Origin: Zoroaster sp. YZ-2022
Lineage: Eukaryota > Echinodermata > Asteroidea > Forcipulatida > Zoroasteridae
NCBI GenBank assembly: GCA_029582265.1
Contig: CM055820.1
Coordinates: forward strand, 14,063,695 to 14,127,694
DNA length: 64,000 nucleotides
Direction: 5' to 3'
Under the pieces are notes generated by a model. The model was given only the letters and a program-made list of their open reading frames with translations, did not search any database and was not told the DNA's origin. Every line of letters starts with the position of its first letter. The first letter of the stretch is position 1. Position numbers and translations under genes: made by a program. Positions 58,164 to 64,000 of this stretch are shown here, in pieces.

Positions 58164-60305
58164 GCCTATATTCACTAATCGTGTATAAGCAAACATAGGC
58201 CTAATTGTGATTGTACGCGCGGAATTCTGTGCACCAAGTTCTCAACTAGTAAGAATTTCTTCACTGGGGCATTAATGCATGATATAATAGCCTTTGTTCA
58301 AGGACAACCCGGAACATAACGCACGAAAAAGACCACACACGCGAGTGGCGAGGGCCTTAACCAGTTCGTTATGTTAATGCATCAACTAGTTTGTTATGGT
58401 TTCACTTATTTAAATATAGACGAGCACGGCATTTTGCTCAACTTTCTGCGATATACAGGTATGCCTATCATAATTTATTATTATTGGCAATGGTAAATTC
58501 GATAAACAATGATTGAAATGTTTAATATTCTGTGCGTTTAACATCTACATTACTACAAAGCCGAAATGTACTAGGCCCTAATCAGTTTCCATTTTACCCT
58601 TTGAGTATTCACAGCTTGTATAATATCCTTCCTGCTCGTAAAGTGACGAATCTTGTCAGGTGGCAATTCCGCTCCCTTAGGGAACAGATCAGAGAGAAAA
58701 TATTATTTATAAACCGTGGATACATAACAGACAAAACAGCAGTAAACTATTAATGCTGCATCTTGTCAAAGAAAAGTCAATCATTGTATGAGGTGAAAAA
58801 GCAAACTATAATAAATTTTAATCGAACAATTTCAAATGCTCATTCTAGGATAACACCGTGACGTCATTTTGTGCAACATTTGTGTTGACCTACAGCACTG
58901 TAAGCATTTCAGGGTATAATCGGTTTTTGTTTGTGAGTCAGACTTATATTCGAGTCCTCAAACATTGAGTCCGTGTCCCCCATTGTCGAGTCCTAGTCCC
59001 GAATTATATGGGTCGAGTCCGAGTCACAGAGAAAGAACACTATAGGCTATACTACAACGGAATAGGATGTACGGTATCAATTTTATGAAACTCATTGTTT
59101 AAATTAAGTAACAAGACTTAAACACGATGTTGCAAGAACATTAATGTTTTAAAATAGTGAATATTGGGCACTTTGCTGTCGAGTCCGAGTCACAAACATC
59201 GAGTCCAAGTCACAAACATCGAGTCCAAGTCACAAACATCGAGTCCAAGTCACAAACATCGAGTCCAAGTCACAAACATCGAGTCCAAGTCCGAGGCCAA
59301 AGGGTCTAGTCCGAGTCCGAGTCATTGTACATGGTGACTCGAGTCCGAGTCCGAGTCCCCAAAAAAGTGACTCGAGTCGGACACGAGTCCGAATCACGAG
59401 TCATACAAGTTGGATGTGAGTTAACAAAAGTTTGCTAGGAAAGTTTGACCAAAATTACTATTCATGTAGGATAATTCAACAAATAAATAACGCATTTTTC
59501 TCACCGTCAATTGTTCTCGCTCAAGGCAGAACTCATTTGATGCAAAGCCGTCTATGAAGCCGATGGTCTTCCCCGTGATGTCAGAGCTGTCGAAGTTACC
59601 AGGGTTACCACGCCTAACAAAAAACACGCTCTCTAATGGTTCTCGGAACGGTTTGGTGAAGGAAACAGAGGCGCTCCGTTCATATGTACTGTACCAACCT
59701 AATAATTGAGAGCCAGGAAATTATATGTATGTGATTTTTGTGTTCTTCAAATATGGAACTCTGTGTAATATATCTTCTAATAATGACATGGAGTGGAACC
59801 ATTGCTTCTCTCCACCAAGGAGCATAAAAAGACATGATCAATCGATGAAGTTCTAAGCACATGTATGTAGGTCTGTATACTCACCAAGGAGTTTAATATG
59901 GTTCCAGGAATTGTACCAGGAATAATATCATATAGCACTTTCAGGCCTTCGCAGGATAAGGTGAATTGTAAATTTGCACGTACGGTGATAAAGAGGAGGC
60001 ATTGATCTCTCCCCGATCTTGTACATGTTCTAAAATCGAGTAAAGTATAACCATTATACTAGACGGTTAACGCCATTGCAAAAAAAACAAAAAACAGGGA
60101 TGATTTCAATATCGACATGGACAAATAACGAAATATAACGACTTAGTGGATTATCGGGGTGGGGGTGATCACTTACCGGTACATCCGTCATACCATCGGC
60201 TTACAAGACCCACCCCTGGGCGTGGTCGCTCCCCAGCCTTTGATGTATAGCAGTTTTCGTATATATCCCACATCATTCGACAATTCTTGTTAGCCGCGGC
60301 ACACA
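57359..60305 (-). CDS. bacterial-type family 3 solute-binding protein (SBP_bac_3 fold), locus C, 5' end missing
   Basis: Five exons in minus order: 60305-60177, 59698-59505, 58675-58598, 57815-57602, 57396-57359 (129, 194, 78, 214, 38 nt), the same lengths and phases as locus A, open to a TGA. They give ENCYTSKAGERPRPG, YERSASVSFTKPF, SSDITGKTIGFIDG, VDAVFSS, IMVRMDS, NPAFDELK. The two earlier exons (64 and 53 nt) were not found up to 64000; they may lie beyond the window. Protein identity with locus A is high, roughly 70-80% by eye. The amino-group-binding Asp of bacterial homologues (DAVxxD) is Ser here and Asn in locus A. An upstream-extended reading to 60399 is possible but breaks the conserved phase. 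Confidence 0.72.
58930..59410 (-). repeat. GAGTCC repeat with a 21-bp tandem core
   Basis: GTCCGAGTC words throughout; ACAAACATCGAGTCCAAGTC repeats about six times at 59195-59300. It is the reverse-orientation relative of the GACTCG clusters at 40.3 and 42.4 kb, and lies in an intron of SBP locus C. Confidence 0.8.
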
Positions 60306-60490
60306 CTAAAGGAAACCAGCAATATTGTAGAACATTATTTGGTGGTTTCTTCATAAACACCTTCCGGGGTTTGTACACCACTGGTAAAATGTCTGTACCC
60401 TGCAAAAACTGTGTTAAAATAACACCAGCGATGTCAACTTCATTCTTCCATGGTGTACATTAGACGATTTGCCTGATATGTACACTACCA

Positions 60491-60582
60491 GTGTAAATGC
60501 AGAGATATGTCTAGCGTAAATGCAGAGATATGTCTAGCGTAAATGCAGAGATATGTCTAGCGTAAATGCAGAGATATGTCTA
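60491..60582. repeat. 23-bp tandem repeat, four copies
   Basis: GYGTAAATGCAGAGATATGT followed by CTA, four near-perfect units, upstream of SBP locus C exon at 60305. Confidence 0.95.
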
Positions 60583-60789
60583 GAATTCAACCCGTTTCGC
60601 TGAGCTTGGTTTGTTGCGTCAATGAAGAAAAAATACTGAAAATGCATTTAGATATGTTTGTATGCATTCTAGTGTGGGAAGGAATAACAGCCGTGACCCA
60701 TTTCAAAATTCCATACATTATAAACTCACTTAGTCTGACAACTAGGTTTTCTAATTTATTGTGTAAGGCCAAAAAATGTCTCCGGTTTC

Positions 60790-61060
60790 TGGTCTCCGCG
60801 CGCGTCGCCTCAGACCCGCGCGTCGGCATTTTCTTCTTTTTTTTTCGCTATGAAACAATGTCCAATTGCAGCAAAAATTGCTGGATCGATTAGAATTTTG
60901 CCGTGCTGTGTTTTAAACAACTTTTCACATAGGAGTATGAACGTTTGCCCGATTTGTGAGGCCTCTCTTAGCCACCGTACTTTGGATATGGGAAATTTGG
61001 TCACCGCTTATACATGTATCGCGTATTTACCTGTTGGCAAAAAAGAGCGTTACCGCACCT
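60790..61060 (+). repeat. dispersed repeat, copy 2
   Basis: Relative of 20060-20340 in opposite orientation: ACCCGCGCGTC, ACAATGTCCAATTGCAGC, ATTGCTGGATC, TTTTCACATAG, TATACATGT. Confidence 0.55.
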
Positions 61061-61069
61061 ATTTTGAAG

Positions 61070-63104
61070 CCGACCGATGACCAGAAACCGGACACTTTGT
61101 TTGGCCTAAATCCTTTAAGAATATGCATTTCCAACAGGATTGCTGCCTTATGGATTAACAGTGATTTAAAACATGTGTCCTAAACAGCTCATGCACGTTG
61201 CAAATAAAAATATCACAGAATATGTAGCTCTATGATCACGTTTTGTAATGGGCACATCCACGCAGGAAAATGATGGACGCCTATACGATAGGGGTCAGAT
61301 TGAGCTAATTTTTGGCAAATCAAACAAATAGGGGAAGGGCTAAATAGGGGCCACTTAGGCAAAACTGTTAAAGCATCTCAGCGTCAGATTTATGAGGGTG
61401 GCCATCTCCTAAAAAAATCCAAACATTATATCGTCCACGAGCACATTATTTTTGTAGTGCAGTGCTTTACCCCCACCCCCACCCCCACCCCCCCCCCCGC
61501 GTATTTTCATTATTTTACGACACGTGTTCACACAACGGAATATCTATTGGCATTGATTAAAACTGATGTGCGCAATACTTAATGAGTTTCCTTATTTCGA
61601 GTTATCGACTAATATGCGTTTTCTTAAAGAATGACATGTCAAACGGTATACATTCTCAGGATGTTTGTACCATCATGGGGCGGATCCAGGGTCTCGAAAA
61701 AGGAGGGGCACACAGCAAAAAAGGTGGCGCACTAAACTTCATGTATTTTTAATTTACGTGCATGGTAAAAAAGGCACATGCCCTCCATTGCCCCCCCTCC
61801 CCCCCCCCCCCGATCAGCCAACGTGAACCATCATCAACTTTACATGAAGAAAACTTTTAGATTATAATTCAGTAATTTTGAAATCAGGTAAGCCTAATTA
61901 TGGGTCACTGAGAATGGAAATGATGCTTAAAATTGTTGATTGGCTCTAGATTTCAAGATCTACATGTACATATGTACACGTATGGGAATAGCGTATGATA
62001 ATTCATGATTAAAAATCTATGTACACCATATACATAGTACGTAAAATGTAAAAACTTAAATATCTTGGAAACAGTAGCCAACCAGCAATTTTAATTGCCA
62101 TATTTGAATTCAGCACATCAAAATCCATAATAAATAGCACATTATCTCTGAAGCAGACAACTTTAAAAAAATTGTTGACCAGTGTTACCAAAGGTGTACA
62201 TTCCCTTAAAAGCCACTATACAATATTGGTAATCTCTATTTGTTTTACTTACAACTTACTGAAAAGTATCCCTTGAAATAGGCCTTGAAGTGACTCGAAC
62301 ATTTGAGCTGCAATTATTTTGTACCGATTGGCGCTCCATAGTACTGACGTGTCAAAAAGATGACATTGTTCTTTTGCATAATGAGCTTGACCTTTAAAGT
62401 CCATACAAAGCGGCTTGATTTTTTTACTCAAAATTGTTCAGTATGTATTTAGTTATTTATATGCTATTCCAAAAAACATTAAAACAAATGTGTGCGTCCG
62501 TGCACGGCGGGGTCGGGTCATTGTCAAACTATTAGTCTGGTTCACAGCACTGGCAAGATCACAAAAAGGATTATTTTTATCGGCACAAAACAAGAACAAT
62601 TTGGACACATTTTGCAGTGAGATTAACTTTCCTGATAACAAAATTCAACGAATCAAATACTGGACATTCAAAACTTTGGTTGCTCTTAGAATATTTGTTC
62701 GTAAAAAGCAAGAAAAATAGGGTACCATTATGTGCGCTTATGCCGGACTCGAGATCTTCCTTCGGCTTCGCCATTTTCGCCTGGATTTCGTCTGGATTTC
62801 GTCCGGATTTCGCCCATTCCGGGCTTAATTGATACGATTCTAAGTATGTCAGTTATATCACAAACTTTGGCATCGGTATAATCTCCATCAAATGACGATG
62901 ATGAACAACACAATTGGTCAGTACTACCTTTGAAAACTTCTTCAAAAACACTTTAGGAATAAACTTATTTTTGCAGCTGTACGCGATGTAATATGCTTTG
63001 TGTACAAAACGTACTGCAGTATTGTAGCGTTCGCCCTGCGGTAAATGTACGTCATCAAAATAGGCTCAGTGAAAATGTCCCCGACGGCTTTTGTTTTGTA
63101 TGAA
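61070..63104. other. non-coding, with a solo hAT-like end
   Basis: No gene. An (ACCCCC)-rich tract lies at 61470-61500. GGGGCGGATCCAGGGTCTCG (61678) to the poly-C at 61812 looks like a solo hAT end. A TGGATTTCGTC word repeats three times at 62780-62815. Other ORFs are short and featureless. Confidence 0.4.
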
Positions 63105-63107
63105 GCC

Positions 63108-63411
63108 CCATTGGTGCCACTTGACTAGTGCATTATGTTTCACCTTATGTGATGTATTTCACAGCACCGCCACTTATATCTTGCGGCCGCAACTTAGTAT
63201 CTTGCGGCCGCAACTTAGTGTCTTGCGGCCGCAACTTATTATCTTGCAATTGAAAGACAGACATTGTGACAATTTGCCATTCATAAGGACATAAGGTCGT
63301 GCGATTATTGTGGGTAATTTGAAGTTGAATAAGTTGCGGATATAAGTGGCGGTGCTGTGAAATACATCACATAAAGTGAAACATAATCCACTAGTTAAGT
63401 GGCACCAATAG
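63108..63411. repeat. palindromic MITE with triple GCGGCCGCAACTTA
   Basis: Ends CATTGGTGCCACTT / AAGTGGCACCAAT; arms of about 90 bp share TGTGATGTATTTCACAGCAC and CGCCACTTATATC. The left arm has TCTTGCGGCCGCAACTTA three times, the right arm has only one diverged counterpart. Confidence 0.8.
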
Positions 63412-63689
63412 GGATTCATAGGTTTCGTCGTCATGTAAATAGCTATAACAGTTACGTATAGTTCGTCAACGTTATTATGTTTTGTAAATAATCGTCCTGT
63501 TTTGTGAACTATCCTTTCGGAGACAATAACACGGAGCTAACTAGCACCCGCAGAGTGAAGGCCCAGCTAGCAGATTTACTGGACGAATTTATAACATCGG
63601 CTAACACTACTGAAGTTGGGACTTGGAGTGACGTTTACTGATGAGGGAGATCCGGCATTATTCCATTTCCCTGGGTGAGTCAAATTGGT

Positions 63690-64000
63690 GAAAATTTAAT
63701 CCATTCCCACAGCCTATTTCAAAGGTGATTGTTTTATTGAAATTAGTAAAATAATTTCCTGGCTTAATTCTTCGACTGCCCGGGTGCCAAACACATACAC
63801 AATTATCATTATCGATGCTTTTACAATATATTAGTTATTATCACAGGGTTGATGAATATAAAGTGTTCCCAATTGGAAGATATTTTTGAAACCCTATTCT
63901 GAAAAAAGATTACCAGTAGGCTCCAATTGGGAATAACATCTTCTGTCATATGAGCCACCAACGACTACCTTGTCAACTCCTTGATATGCCTCTTAATAAT
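63690..64000 (+). repeat. segment duplicated from 39182-39500
   Basis: Almost identical to 39182-39500 up to the last base of the window. In the 39 kb copy the sequence goes on through a MITE into two SBP exons on the minus strand. Just before it (63530-63645) a small coding-like stretch ELTSTRRVKAQLADLLDEF with a following GTGAGT was noted but not recognised. Confidence 0.9.

Noticed and set aside
59885..59929. A 45-nt stretch conserved between loci C and A (19446-19490), ending in a good GTGAG donor, as an extra SBP exon
   Set aside because: Locus A has an in-frame TAA and locus C lacks an AG acceptor. Direct splicing of the 129-nt to the 194-nt exon keeps the frame and the SBP motif order, so the stretch is more likely a former exon or shared intron sequence.

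Overview
This is nuclear DNA of an animal. Genes have short GT-AG exons and long AT-rich introns, and most of the window is interspersed repeats. The gene content (an SRCR-rich receptor of the secretin/Methuselah type, a core-2-type glycosyltransferase) and CR1/L2-like retrotransposons carrying 2A-like motifs suggest a marine invertebrate deuterostome, perhaps an echinoderm. I cannot name the species.

Layout. 0-3 kb: MITE-like repeats. 3.0-9.8 kb (+): a seven-exon gene for a chimeric 7TM receptor (EGF-like, SRCR x2-3, somatomedin B, secretin-family 7TM) whose exon phases all agree. 11.45-12.86 kb (-): an intact single-exon GT14 beta-1,6-N-acetylglucosaminyltransferase. 13-17 kb: repeats, including a 939-bp hAT element with a perfect 8-bp target duplication. 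17.5-21.6 kb (-): a seven-exon gene for a bacterial-type family 3 solute-binding protein (SBP_bac_3 fold). 24.4-30.46 kb: a 44-bp satellite, very homogeneous at its right end and decayed at its left. 30.8-38.8 kb: a foldback element, a tRNA-headed SINE and a minus-strand CR1/L2-like LINE split by a 1051-bp hAT element. 39.2-42.6 kb (-): the first two recognisable exons of another SBP copy. 43.6-49.64 kb: a decayed Polinton/adintovirus-like module (protein-primed DNA polymerase B and integrase, tail to tail), itself hit by a 642-bp Kolobok-like element with a THAP fragment. 50.2-53.83 kb (+): a second, better preserved CR1/L2-like LINE. 53.9-60.3 kb: two more SBP loci either side of a 500-N gap, in sequence that is duplicated across the gap. 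60.4-64 kb: repeats.

The two clearly functional-looking host genes are the receptor and the glycosyltransferase. The most unusual host content is the cluster of SBP_bac_3 genes, where four loci share identical exon lengths and phases. The small LINE-integrase-polymerase breaks are mostly single-base indels, so both real decay and an imperfect long-read consensus are possible.
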